NCBI GenBank assembly: GCA_963969395.1
Contig: OZ017796.1
Location: forward strand, 5,892,501 to 5,956,500
Source: Pseudoscleropodium purum
Taxonomy: Eukaryota; Streptophyta; Bryopsida; Hypnales; Brachytheciaceae
Direction of reading: 5' to 3'
DNA length: 64,000 bases
Position 1 is the first letter of the stretch. Every line of letters starts with the position of its first letter. Shown piece after piece: positions 12,501 through 23,739 of this stretch. The notes under the pieces were generated by a model. It made no database searches. It worked only from the letters and a program-made list of their open reading frames with translations, and was not told the DNA's origin. The position numbers were made by a program, and so were the translations under genes.

Positions 12501-13792
12501 ATTTTTTGGTTCCGATATCATTCTGATTTTCCCTATGATGCCTAATGAGTACATGATTTTCTGGAACAGGGGCCCTTTGATACATTCTTGGTAGGAGGTG
12601 ATACAGCTGAAGTGTCTGGCATGAAATTTAGCAATGACGGCAAGCTTATGCTACTGTCAACATCCAACGGGCATGTGTATGTGGTGGATGCTTATACTGG
12701 GAAGAAGGTAGGCAGTGTTATTGTCCCGATCCTGGTGTTTGTGTGCGTCAACTGGAGTTTAATTTTTCGTTATAAATATTCTGACAATGATGGTGCCTTG
12801 GGTATAATGACAGCTTCATGGTTTCACTTTGGAACCCAATCCTGATGGCGGGGTACTGGAGGCTTCCTTCAGTCCAGATGCACAGTTTGTGATTGCAGGT
12901 ATACTCATTTGTTGCCTTGACGTTTGCTAAGCTATTTATTGCGAACGGGAACATCTTTATTGTGTAATTCTGGCATTGGACCCCTCTTTAACCAAGGCTT
13001 AGGGTTGTGCTCGTCATATTGGAGACCTTTGGGTTTTGTTCCTGCCACGCACTACACATTGACCAATGACCAGAATTCTCAAGCATCTTCATAGTGTGCC
13101 TCAGATGTACTGCCTGTGTAGGGGTTTCTGCAACTGTGCATCTCTTCTCTTACCTCTCTAGTACTCCATCATGCGAGTGCTATTTTTGCCGGTAGCGATT
13201 ATGAACCTTGATTTTCTGCATATCAACTGAACTGACGCAGGTTCAGGCGATGGCACTTTGCGAGCATGGAATACGCTGTCGGGTGTTGAGGTACATTGTC
13301 CTTCACAAAGTTGCAATGTTTTGGATCATGAGTTTCCACTTCACCTGGTTTCTTTGAGTGGGGATGTGCTTTCTAGGTGTGTACTGTACTTCTCCCTGAG
13401 TTAGTGCAGATGGACCCTCCTTTGGTAAGAGGGGCCCTACACAACCACTAGTTCACTATGGATGCTTTTAGGTGTAATTACCTTGCCACAAGTTGTGTCC
13501 ACTTCAGTAAATCTGCTTATTGAGCATCCTAATAATTTTCCCAATGATTTAAGTCTAAGACCAACTGGCCACGCTAGCAAATTGACCCTAAATCTCTATG
13601 AGTCAGGAAACAAATGTTTGGCTAAATCGTACTCTGATGAATTGCCAGGTTGCATGCTGGACGAACAACGCAGGGGTGCCTGCGTGTGTGAAGTGGGCAC
13701 CTCGCCGGTTTCTGTTAGCCACTGCTTCTGTGGCATTGGTTTTGTGGATTCCTGATTTATCAAAGCTTCAAAAACCAGATAATGGCCCTTGA
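9562..13792 (+). CDS. WDR82: WD40 protein WDR82/Swd2 (COMPASS subunit), 10 exons
   Basis: The encoded 330-aa WD40 protein matches WDR82/Swd2 along its whole length. The family belongs to the SET1/COMPASS histone H3K4 methyltransferase and to a PP1-containing termination complex in the nucleus; the plant homologue is linked to flowering control. Exons: 9562-9651, 10302-10402, 10578-10678, 10793-10859, 11053-11152, 11512-11628, 12570-12707, 12814-12898, 13241-13290, 13649-13792. All junctions are GT-AG and phases close, giving 993 nt including the TGA stop. Landmarks in order are [127 protein letters not shown] and a C-terminal KWAPRR...LWIPD. The start could be Met1 or Met3 (MIMEEKR); I chose the first. 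No frame damage is seen, so it is probably functional. Confidence 0.95.
11768..11950 (+). repeat. Dispersed ~180-bp repeat, WDR82 intron copy
   Basis: Lies in the sixth intron of WDR82. It shares an ordered set of blocks with 19108-19290 and 23072-23255: a start like 'ggacacctaaaaccgacact', then 'tctattattaga', then 'gcatcatttggata' and 'ttttttggtag'. The three copies have one orientation. It might be a SINE or a fragment of a longer element; ends are approximate. Confidence 0.55.
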
Positions 13793-14451
13793 AAGCCGCG
13801 ATCGTAAGTCTGAAACGACCTCAACTCTGCATATAAATAGACATTAGGATGGGTCCACTTGTTTGGCTGTAGGAAGGATGCTGTTCAGCATGACAGTTTT
13901 GATTGTTGTAGAATTTACGGAAAACTCCTTTGTGCTATACTTCAACGAGGCGATTTTTATTCTGCCCATAATTTCAACTTTCAGTACAAGGGCTTGTAAA
14001 TCTGCATTCCAATACCTTGGAGAGTTTTCGATTTGTTAACGCTCATATTGGAAAATATCAGCAGATTCTTTGATCAAGACTTTGAGTGTTTCACTGAATC
14101 CAGGAGGGTGCACCGGAAAGCTGCTAGAAAGTTCGGTGTCATTCTGTCGATTGAATATTTTTTTCAAAAATGGAACCTTATCAAAAAAGAAAAAATTCGG
14201 CTTTCTTAGAATTTAAAAATACATATATCTGACATTCATTTAGTGATGTAAAGCATCGACGATGACGATATTCGTTTAGTGACATAAACTACCGTATTGA
14301 TGATGACAAAGACCCATTTTATATTACAGATCAATTGTTGGCCCCAGAGGATTAAATTTGTACCAACTTGGAATGGGGCTTGGATGCTGAAGGGATGGTA
14401 ACTTACTTCATTTGTTTGTTAACCTTGAATTAATAGGTTGATCACCGCAGA
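13793..14451 (+). other. WDR82 3' untranslated and downstream region
   Basis: Follows the WDR82 stop codon directly. No further coding exon is recognised. The polyadenylation site cannot be placed with confidence. Confidence 0.4.
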
Positions 14452-14678
14452 CATTAGAGGAGTTTTTCACCCCCGGGAGGGCCGTGGGTTCCCAGACTGT
14501 GGGAACAGCCCCGCAGGGGCCACGGCAGCTTGCTGACGTGGTACAGTGATCGCCACATCTGAAAAATAAATTGAAATTTTTATTGTCAGGAATGGTCGTT
14601 TCTCAAAATTGCAAGGGTGGGAAGTTTGTGACATAGCTGCTTGAAGCAACCTTCTTGGACTCCAAAAATCCTCTAGTG
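14452..14678. mobile_element. MITE family with CATTAGAGGATTTTTGG ends, copy A
   Basis: A 227-bp segment with inverted ends: left CATTAGAGGAGTTTTT, right reverse complement CACTAGAGGATTTTTGG. The interior contains GC-rich hairpin-like DNA and ACGTGG-type motifs. Related elements lie at 25916-26202 and 34809-35077. If two more terminal bases are counted, flanks ATCACCGCA and ATCACCACA would be a 9-bp duplication with one mismatch. That suggests a Mutator-like element but is not confirmed in the other copies. No ORF. Confidence 0.6.
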
Positions 14679-15409
14679 AATCACCACACCACAAAAATCA
14701 TCCTTTCTGGTATAGTCTAAATCATCTACTTAAAAATATCAAAAGAACTCATTAGAGGTCAAACTCTTGTGCACAACCTTCCCTTTTTGTACAACATTTC
14801 AAGGATGAACACATACACTTTTGCTTTAAATAGAAGGATTTTTTTGTCATCCATTGACCACTTTTTGACCTCTATATTCTTATAGGATTAAATTGAGGGA
14901 AGTAGAAAGGTAGACTTTATAGTGAAACTCATTGTAATTATGGAGTAGTTTCAAGGCATGTAGGATTAACAAACATTTCCACCTAAAGATGATGTATTTA
15001 AGCATGTTATGATGTTAAAATGAGGACCAAATTTTGCATTTCATTTAAATGTCCACCAATGCATACTTTGTTACTAATAACTTGCATAACTTCATTATCA
15101 AGGCCAAAATTGTTAGAATTCAATTACAAAATTTTACATCTTGCAAATGAATGGTCATAGAAATCAAAATTGGCCCAAATTTTAGTCAAGTCAAATTTCA
15201 ATACTTATGTTATTAGTAAAATGTGAGGCCCATTTTTACATAGTGATAAAAAAATTCATTTAAGGAAATATGGAAAATCAAATTAGCTTTAACTTCCAAT
15301 AATTAGTTTGTAATTGATGCCATTATACAAAAATTATGGACAAAAATGAGTTGGAGGTACATTTTATATTCCCTATTTCAATTTTGTCCATAATTTCCTA
15401 TGGAGTCTT
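14679..15409. other. AT-rich noncoding DNA
   Basis: No gene or repeat boundary recognised between the MITE and the dispersed repeat. Confidence 0.4.
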
Positions 15410-16370
15410 TAAATCACAAATAGACTTGTGGAGGTGAAAATTAACCCCTAAAGGTTGGAGACTATATTTTCACCAAAATCGCTCCCAAACTACCATTTGT
15501 AGTACAAGTATCAAATGTTAGAAAAAAAAAACTTTTTTGGACACATGTAACCATAGGATCTTGTATTAAGCTTGTTTGAGAACATGTGGAAAAAATTTCA
15601 GAAATTTTCACCATGTAGATTGCAAGATATTAGCATTTGAAGTGACTAGTTTCTTTTTTTGGGCCCTGCAAAAATCCGGGCAGCTGCACTTCAGAAGGTC
15701 ACATTTATATGAAAAAATGCCCAAAATGGTGGTTACTCTTTGGATTCATTTTGAATTCAAGTTGGCTACATACTCAAAAAAATTCAGATCATTTGGAATC
15801 ATACAACATATAGGAAAAAAATAGTAAGTAGAAAGGAGTAGAGAATGATTCTAAATACTAAATTGTTAAATTGAAAAATTGAAAAATGCCAATCCCAATG
15901 GTTGTAATGTTCTAATAAACAATCTACACCCAATGCTCTTATTTTTTTTTCAAAAATATTGAAAATTGAGTTAAATAAAGGACTTCAAAATTTGTTTTAG
16001 AGTAGATTTTCAATAACAACCCACAAACTCCCACAAACTACAAATTCCTTGTAACTTTTCACTCATTGATCAAAATGGAATGATTCAAAGCTTTCCAAGT
16101 ATATAAAAATCTAAAGAATCAATTTCAAATTTTAAATTCTTAAGAAAATAATTTTTAAAGAAGTTTTTTTAATTGTCCGGGCTACTTGTCGAGTATAGAA
16201 AATACATATCATACAATAACTTCTTAACGATGTAGTCAAAAGTTATGAAAATTGTGGGGCCCTAAAGCTACTCCTTGGACACATGTTGTGTTAAAATTTC
16301 ACCAAAAAAATAAATAAAAACTCCATTCGTGGTGAGCTGCCCAAAATTTCTATGCTGCCAAAAAATGCAA
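15410..16370 (+). repeat. Dispersed ~0.95-kb repeat, most complete copy
   Basis: Aligns in reverse complement with 28340-28922 plus 30632-30960 and in direct orientation with parts of 59600-60430. Shared landmarks in order: a 'gaaaattaacccctaaagg' start, 'aaccataggatcttgta', 'gatattagcatttgaa', 'attctaaatac', 'ttccaatggttgtaatgtt', 'aaagctttcca', and 'gtccgggctact'. It lacks the Tc1 insertion carried by the copy at 28.3-31.0 kb and so serves as an empty-site comparator. No ORF; element class unknown. Confidence 0.7.
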
Positions 16371-18658
16371 TTAATAGAAAATGCAAGCTTAACTTGATTT
16401 TCTATTAATTTTTCTATATTTTTGTAAATATATTTTTATTTTAGTTAGAATATATTTGATGTATTTTGATTTGACTACAAGTAGTTAAGCTCCCATTTAA
16501 CAAACTTCACATATTCCATATATTATTATTGCCTATATCCTTTAAAGTTATAAGTATGGTGGAAATAATATAGCAATTATTTGATAATTTTGAAAATTGT
16601 TCATCATTGTTATTTGTATCTTGAGAAGAAATTTAATACTCATTATATTTTTTCGGTTACATTTCAACTTTTCTTTCATCTATATTCCTTTCACTTTTTT
16701 CAACTTACATGCAATAAAAATTATAACAACTAACATTTTTATAAAAGTCATTGAAATTTTCTATATTAACTTTTAAAGGACCAATTCTATCATCACATGG
16801 TCAAAGTTTGTCATTGAACTCAATTTAGCCTTAAATCATATTTGAATTTGAATTTAATATTTTTGTTACATGAGAGAATGTGCATTTTCTATCAATGTGA
16901 AAGTCTCTTAGTTTCATAATAAATGATGATTTAAAAATAAATATACTAATAAATGAAAATAAATTGATAATTATAACAAAATCAATTCAATTAATTTGAA
17001 ATTTCTATAAAAGATAGAAGTACACATAAAGAATAGTGTGATAACTTTTCAAGTAATTTTTCACATCTCCAAACCCCTTGTTGTTGACCTTCATTCAAAT
17101 CACAAGCTAAATTTAGTCTTTATGAAATTGATTGACAGAATGTTGATAAATTTCAAGATTAAATAAATTAACAATACATATAATTTTATCTATTAAAACA
17201 TATTTTAGAATAATTTTTAATTTGACCAAAAAAGAAGGTTAAAATGAGACACAATATTTTATAATATAAATTTGAAAATCAATTTTAAAGAATAAAATAA
17301 AAATGAAATACGTAAAATATTATATTATATGAATTTTAACACATAGAACTTCTAATTGCAATAATTCATTGAACTATTGGATTTTATTGCAAATTTTTGA
17401 AATGGATTAGAAATGTAACTTACTAGGCTTCACTTTCTAACTTTAAATCAAAACTAAAAATGGTTATTTTGAAAGTTACAATCAAGTTTTATGAAATCTT
17501 GTTAGAAATCAAAAGACTATTGTAGATTCTTCCTTTATGCATTTGTAGGACACCATATGAATAAACTATGTATTTTCAAAGTACTAAAAAGTTAATGTGC
17601 TCTAAACTACAAGCCTAGACTCTTAAGTAGAAAAGTAGTAAAGTTTGGTTAAAAAAATATGCATGTTTTAGAAAGAAGTCACGACTAAGGTAATTGTGCC
17701 TATGATAGCCTAAATGGGAGCCCACCCATCATATTCAAAATTGTACTAATGGTGTACATTTTAGTTCTTGAAATGTATGTCACTAGAAATTTTTTTGCTT
17801 ATGATGGGTTGGCTGACATTTAGATTGTCATAGGTTGGTTTACCTTAAGTTTAGTTTAGATAACATCTAATGATCCATAAGGAGTGTACTTTCAAAATGG
17901 GCCAAAATTGCCAAGAACTTGATTAGTTTGTTTTCTCATTTTTTTGTGACATCAGATGGAAAGTGTATGGAACATCTTGTAGTTCAGATTGAGAGTGAGG
18001 ACCTCAAAAAATTTCAAATTATTTAACTACACAATTTAGTAGATATTTAAGTTTGAAGTTTTATTTGGGTCAATAGAAAAACAAGGCACTGCATTTTGAA
18101 GGAGCATATTTTAGTGAGAATATTTTGAAATGATGGCTTTTTGTGCTCAAAGAAAGACAAGAGAATTAAGAATGTTGATTTAAAATTTTGTAACATTCTA
18201 ATCATTTCGCAATTTTTGGTAGACAACTTACAATCTGACTTGCATTACATGGTAGTCATTGAAATGAAAACAGTGTTTGTAAGAAAAAACAAAAATGAGC
18301 ATACTCGAGCCATCTTCACCTTGAGCTCCTTGGATATGTCCTTTTTGAAGTGGGCAACAATTGTATGTCCAAACTCAACCTAAAAACATGAACCATGAAC
18401 TACATTATACCATTCAACTTAAAAAAAAAACTCTACAAGGTGGATTGTAACTCAAGATTTGATGAAACTGCCACCATTGGATTCATAACACAATCTACTT
18501 TCTAGAAATAATTTTTTTTATTACGAAAATATTCAAAATTTGAGAACAAATAGCTAAAAAAGAGAAACAATGACCAAAAATTTGTTGCTTACGTCGTTAG
18601 GGGTAAACTCGGTAAGAATGATGAGGATGGAAAGTGTACCAATCATAGATGACTTTCA
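16371..18658. other. AT-rich noncoding DNA
   Basis: No supported gene. The longest open stretch (18141-18383, 80 codons) shows no domain or splice context. Confidence 0.4.
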
Positions 18659-19107
18659 GTGAAACTATCTAAACAAAGAATCCGCTCCTATTCGTCCAAT
18701 AATTGGATCACTTGGGTTGCCTCGTTGTTGATAGGCTCCTTCCATTCCGGGATAATGAGTAAAAACCCAAAAGCCAAAAATGAAAAAGCCAAAGTTGGAA
18801 AAGCCAAAGCCGGCAGGAGTGAGCAGGTCGAGGGCCTGGTCGACCTGGGAAGCAATAGTAAGTTACTAGTAAGACGAAACCAGCAGGTGGTCAGACGGAA
18901 TCATGGCATGCATGGTATGCATGCAGGCCCTGAGACTCCGACACTGGAGCAAGCGAGCTCAACGCGGCCCGACACTTGGCTGACCCTCCACTCGCCACCT
19001 GGAATCTTTTAATCTCTCGGCGCACACGCGCCGTCTGTTACCCATCGATCGCACGGTCTGGCTGCACGTCTTCAATTGCTCAGTCTCCTTGCCCGCTCTA
19101 TATGATC
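18659..19107 (+). other. GC-richer patch with short Lys-rich tandem repeat
   Basis: An open stretch of 117 codons contains four or five imperfect copies of a 'gaaaaagccaaa'-type motif (about 18764-18815), giving a Lys/Ala-rich stretch. It is followed by GC-rich DNA. No domain, splice context or homology is recognised. It could be a displaced promoter or first exon, or a transposon fragment, and I do not call it a gene. Confidence 0.3.
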
Positions 19108-19290
19108 AATGTGGGTACCCCCAAACCGCCACTTTTCCAGCTACTGTGCCTAGTTGCTATTATTAGACTGGTCAAATTTGTATTGGGTTGTTTTATTGGC
19201 ATGTGAAAGGAGGTTTGAACGCATCAAAACAATTCAACTTTTGGATACCACATGCAAAAGTTATGAACAATTAAAGTTTTATTTAAGTAG
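19108..19290 (+). repeat. Dispersed ~180-bp repeat, intergenic copy
   Basis: Starts like 'gggtacccccaaaccgccac', then 'gctattattagact', 'cttttggatacca' and 'caaaagttatgaa', matching the copies in introns at 11768-11950 and 23072-23255. Same orientation as those copies. Confidence 0.55.
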
Positions 19291-20410
19291 AGGCTCTAAA
19301 ATCATTTCTTCAACATAGATACAATCATATTAATTTTGGAGGGATACATAGAGTAATGAAGGTAGTTTTAGACAAGGTGTGATTTGGGGTATACACACCT
19401 TATTAAGATAAATAGTATGTATTGTTCTATTTTTTTTGACATGTATGGGAATCTTCTAGATTGTGGAGTTGATGGGGGGATGCTTAATGTCTATAGAAAG
19501 CCCTCACGGAAAGTGTGGATGGATGGGTGGATGCACAAAACAAGTTTCAACCTATTTTGACACATAGGATGGAAGATATTGAAATTTCAAAGTTTTAATT
19601 GGTACCGAAAATTAGTCAAAAATTAGGAAATTTTGATGTAGAGCGCCATTGAGCCCATCTACCCCATAGCTTGATGAGCTAATAGAACACTTCGATTGTG
19701 TCACTTTTATTTATTTTATTTTTATTCTTAAAATTTGTTTGGTATACTATTTTTATATGCCAATTTTTTTTTAATCCTCAAATGACAACGAGGCCCCAAA
19801 ACATCCAATGGATGACTTGATTGTTCAGTGTAGAAACAAAATTACATTGATTGGTCCAAGAATTAGAGCATTTTGATGACTACCTAAGTCAAGTAAAGGT
19901 GAATCAATCTTTGCACTTGTCCCCCAAAAGTCACTCTAGATATGCATGTGATAAAAAAAGCCCCCTATTTTGTGTCTACTTAATTTATCTTCTACTCTTC
20001 TTCTAGCAAATTTGGACTTCTCATTGCAAATATGAATTCAGAATTTGCAAATTTTATCCTTCGTGACAAATAATAAAATTTTTAGTGTTTTCCCTTGGAG
20101 ACAAGTAAGGGGTGAGTTCACCCTGGCCCTTCAAGGGCTAAAAATGAAAAATAAGATTTATGAAGGGATTGGCCATCGCTTTTCTGGCCATTACAAATGG
20201 TAGATCCGTTTATTAAGTTTGTTTGTTTGTTTGTCACTAGATCTCCCGGACTATGCGTCCTCCATTCGTATATTTGGTATCATCGGAAAGCCCTTGGCAA
20301 GGAGGGATGCATGGGCTTGGTTTCATGGCATTCTGACCTAGGGCGTGAAAGTTATCAAATTTTGAAGTTTTTAAGAATTAAAAAATCTTTTAAAAATTCT
20401 TTTGTTTTGA
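19291..20410. other. Noncoding DNA
   Basis: No coding region supported. The 3' part probably belongs to the Helitron-like element ending at 20437, but no 5' terminus could be fixed. Confidence 0.35.
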
Positions 20411-20437
20411 CCGTGGTAACGGCACGGGGCACACTAG
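20411..20437 (+). mobile_element. Helitron-like 3' terminus
   Basis: A hairpin (CCGTG, 7-base loop, CACGG) at 20411-20427 is followed six bases later by CTAG with T next (20434-20438). Helitron 3' ends are a short GC-rich hairpin, then CTRR, inserted before T. The 5' end was not found, so the extent of the element is unknown. Confidence 0.45.
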
Positions 20438-20439
20438 TA

Positions 20440-20486
20440 TCTCTTATATACTACTCTGGTTGTGGCAACGGCACAGGGCATGCTAA
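20440..20486 (+). mobile_element. Possible 47-bp mini-Helitron or truncated Helitron ends
   Basis: Directly after the A at 20439 comes TCTCTTATATACTACT, which resembles a plant Helitron 5' end. Then follow a TGTG/CACA hairpin (GTGGCAACGGCACAGGGC) and CTAA before T (20483-20487). Its hairpin region resembles that of the upstream 3' terminus. It may be an extreme internal deletion or one Helitron inserted beside another. Confidence 0.4.
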
Positions 20487-20489
20487 TCT

Positions 20490-21367
20490 TAATTAAGCAA
20501 CCTTCTACTGCTCTTGCTGCGCTTAACTACATTCGTAGCGCTTCCATAGCGACGAAGCAGCCAGTCGCAGCGCGTGGTTTGCCGCTTGGATCCTAGCTTC
20601 GCGGATTCAGGCCTGCCAGCCGCCGTAACTCGATGGATCGCACCGCCGGCATGCCTGGCGTGGCCTGGTCTTATGGTAGGATCTGCATACTAGCTAGGTC
20701 CCGGCATCAGTACGTTGGGAGTTGCCCCCGATCGATAGACAGACATGTATAGAAGTTATAGAGACGTACGGGCACCTGCTAGCTCGTCCACTTGTGCAGA
20801 GATGCCATTAGCAACTGGCTAGCTTGGCCGGAGACTGACTAGCTTGTGGGCCGGGCCGGGGAGATTACAGTAATTTGTTGGGTGCGATCGATCGATCGAC
20901 TGGTTTCTTAACTTACCCGGTTCTCGACTTTGTTGGTGATGTGCGTTCCGTCTACGCACGCACGTATGTGAGCTAGCTAGGGTTGATTAGGTGAGCACGG
21001 TGAACTTAATTATGGTTCGGGTCAGGGGAGAGGGGCTCCAGGATTTGGAAGATCGATCAGTGCGTGCGTGCGTGCGTGCATGTTCCTGCTTCAATTTGTT
21101 CAATCCAATTTAAAGCTAGCTGGTAATTATGGTAATGACATTGTGTGTGCGCTGCAAGAGAATGGAAAGCTAGCGCTGCTGTATAACGTGCACCTCAAAC
21201 TTGTTTGTTGTTGTTGTTGTAGAGCGTTTGAATTGCTCGCTGAGTCGCTGTGAACGGTGCGAGAGCGGTGAGCTGCATGCATCGTTTTGAAGAAGGAGCT
21301 GTCCGAGACGCTAGTCAGGATCTTGGCGTTCTGAACTGACCTGGTGCTTCATACGTGAACAGTCTTC
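20490..21367 (+). promoter_or_regulatory. GC-rich, CpG-containing region 5' of the histidine-phosphatase gene
   Basis: This ~0.9-kb stretch is much richer in GC and CpG than its surroundings and ends at the inferred start codon at 21368. It contains a GATC microsatellite near 20886-20900, a GTGC microsatellite at about 21059-21080 and a GTT run near 21198-21220. Promoter and untranslated leader are the likely content. No TATA box is convincing. The 61-codon open stretch at 21068-21253 is not supported as coding. Confidence 0.45.
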
Positions 21368-23739
21368 ATGCCTGCTTTACAGGTATGCTTGAACTCGATC
21401 TCCACTAGTTTTTTTCCTTTTTAATTATTGGTTCACAAGGATGTTAGCTCAGTTCCTCACACGTTTAAGGCGACATTTCTCCCCGATCCCAGCAGTCCAC
21501 CATGCCCACCTGATCTTTCCTCACGTGCATAGGCCCGTGCACAGGAAGGATTTTGTGCCTGAGTTGGGGAAGTACTTAATTTGTCCAAATGATGGTATCT
21601 TTGACAACTTGTACGTGACAACGGCATTTTGAAAAATTCAGGGAGTTTTTAAAATTTGAACGACATAGCCACCTTGAAATGTATGATTTACCAATGTATT
21701 GCAAAACCTACCAATTCAAGTTTCTTAAGGTTTTTTTTATACAATTCAGTGAGAGGGAGTAGAAATCATTCACGGGATTCCGAAATAGCAGTGAATCGTA
21801 TAGGGGGATCGAATCGAATGCTTTCTAGGCAGAATTTTGCTTACGAGTTGAAACTAGTGTGAGTCAAACATTGGTTTGAGCCCCTAGTGCTGTAATTTTC
21901 TGAATTCTTTATATATGCTAGCCACTCCATTTTGTGACCCTAGCTCACCAAATAAGACATAGCTGAAACTAGGAATTCGACCCTGGTGCACAGCTGCTGT
22001 ACATTGGTTAAAAACAGCTATAATTTGGTGCACTTAGTGCCTTCCTGACACGCTTGTGTGAACCCATGATTGTTTCCTGTGCCAGAGAATTCAAGACAGT
22101 GGCTCTACCCAGCGGCAGGGCTATGCAGGTGACACCGATGAAGCTCATTTTCTCATCGACACAATCCCGGACCCTTTTGTGCAGAACATGTTTGTGTTAT
22201 GTCACGGGGAGGAAGTGATCAGTACTGACGCGGACGTGAATGCCCAAGCTGGAGCACGGCCGTGGGATCCGCCACTTACTGCACGAGGCAAGCAGCAGGC
22301 ATGGAGAGTGGGGCGGAAGATCAAGCTGGAGGATTGGAATGTTACTCGTGTGGTGGTGTCCCCGTTCTTGAGATGTGTGCAGACTGCGGTTGAAGTGATC
22401 GCCGGGCTTTCCACAATGCCCTCTGGTGTTCAAATGTGGGATGGAGACCATGGCTGGCCGAGCACTGTCTCTTCCATCAAGGTGGGAGACTACCTCAGAC
22501 TTGTCATCATCTTTGCTCCTAGCTCTCAAAACGCAAATTGTAAGCATCCGTATACGGTGTGACAAAATAGCTTTGAATCAGCCGATAATTTGTACTTTTA
22601 GGACATGATACTTTTGACCATTTGGGTACTCAGAAGTTAGCAAATTCAATCCTTTGATTCAACAAAAATCTGTTATAATTTTTCATAAATGACCTTCCTG
22701 AGTTGCAGCAACTGACAGCAGCAGCAGGGGTCTTGAATGTGAGAGAAGTTGCGACAAGCAGAATCAGCAGCATAGTTTTCTGCATCACTAACGAAATCTG
22801 CTTGTGTGTGCGACTGAAGGCATCGATTGAATGTGGGTTAGCGGAAGGGCTAGTACCTTGTCCTTCGGAAGTTCAAGAGAAGGACTGGCTCCAGCCTTGG
22901 ACTTTAGACCTGGCTGAGCTTTACTCAATGCTGCCCACTGAAATCCATGACCCTTCTTTTCAACCAATCAAGCGAAAGGTAATATTTACGCATCATTTAG
23001 CTCTCTACTGAAGACAGTTTGAAATAGTCATAAACTGCAATTTGTCATGCAACATTGCAATTTATACCAAAGTCGAGACACCTCAAAACACCACTTTTTC
23101 TACAGCTTCTATTGTTACATCAACCAGACAAAATTACATTCTAATTGACAAATGAAAGATGATGTCATTGCATCAAAACAGAATGCATCATTTGGATATT
23201 ATATCCAAAAGTTATTGAAGGATCAAAGTATTTTTGGTAGGTATTTTTAAATCGCTTACATATTCACTGTTTTCATTCTACTAACCAAACCAAATCCTTA
23301 TTTGGTATCACAGTTGCCTCAAAGTAGAGAAAGTATAGAAGACAGTCAATGTCGATATACTTCAACTCTCAAAAAGATTGCCAATAAATATTTGTACGAA
23401 AACATTTTATATATCACACATGGTATGGCTCTCACTTTTGAAATGTTTTCAACTTTTTAAAGATTTGCAATTTCCCTCTACTAATTGCACCACTTAAGCA
23501 AGCAAGTTATATATGTTTTGTTTTGTTCAGTGTATGGTTTGTAATTAAATTATGTGGACACAGGTGAAGGAGTGAAGCAATCTGTGTCAATGATGTGGCC
23601 TCGTACTCAGGTGAACAAGGTCACACACTGTGCATATGTACATGCCCAACGACCAATTTTTGAACGTGACATTGGTGATTGGGAGTTGCTTACTGAATCT
23701 GGTTCTTCTTCAGGCATTCTCTTAAGACCATATGCATAG
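21368..23739 (+). CDS. Phosphoglycerate mutase-like histidine phosphatase, 5 exons
   Basis: The inferred exons are 21368-21382 (MPALQ), 22086-22481, 22820-22978, 23314-23422 and 23564-23739. All junctions are GT-AG, giving about 284 aa. The match is to the plant phosphoglycerate-mutase family (histidine phosphatase clan), soluble enzymes that remove phosphate through a phospho-His intermediate. Substrate is unknown. Seen in order: NMFVLCHGEE (catalytic His box), ARPWDPPLTARGKQQA, SPFLRCVQTAVEVIAGL, SIECGLAEGL, an ENILYITHGEGV second-His box spanning the exon 4/5 junction, and a C-terminal ELLTESG. Oddity: the first box is CHG rather than RHG (TGT versus the usual CGN), removing a phosphate-binding Arg, so activity may be impaired. 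Exon 3 could instead begin at 22709, in frame and adding 37 residues; I prefer 22820 because it joins directly to the conserved SIE-GL block. Otherwise no frame damage. Confidence 0.85.
23072..23255 (+). repeat. Dispersed ~180-bp repeat, phosphatase intron copy
   Basis: Located in the intron 22979-23313. It begins like 'gagacacctcaaaacaccac' and ends with 'gcatcatttggatatt...ccaaaagttattgaa...tttttggtaggt', parallel to the copy in the WDR82 intron. No coding content. Confidence 0.55.
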
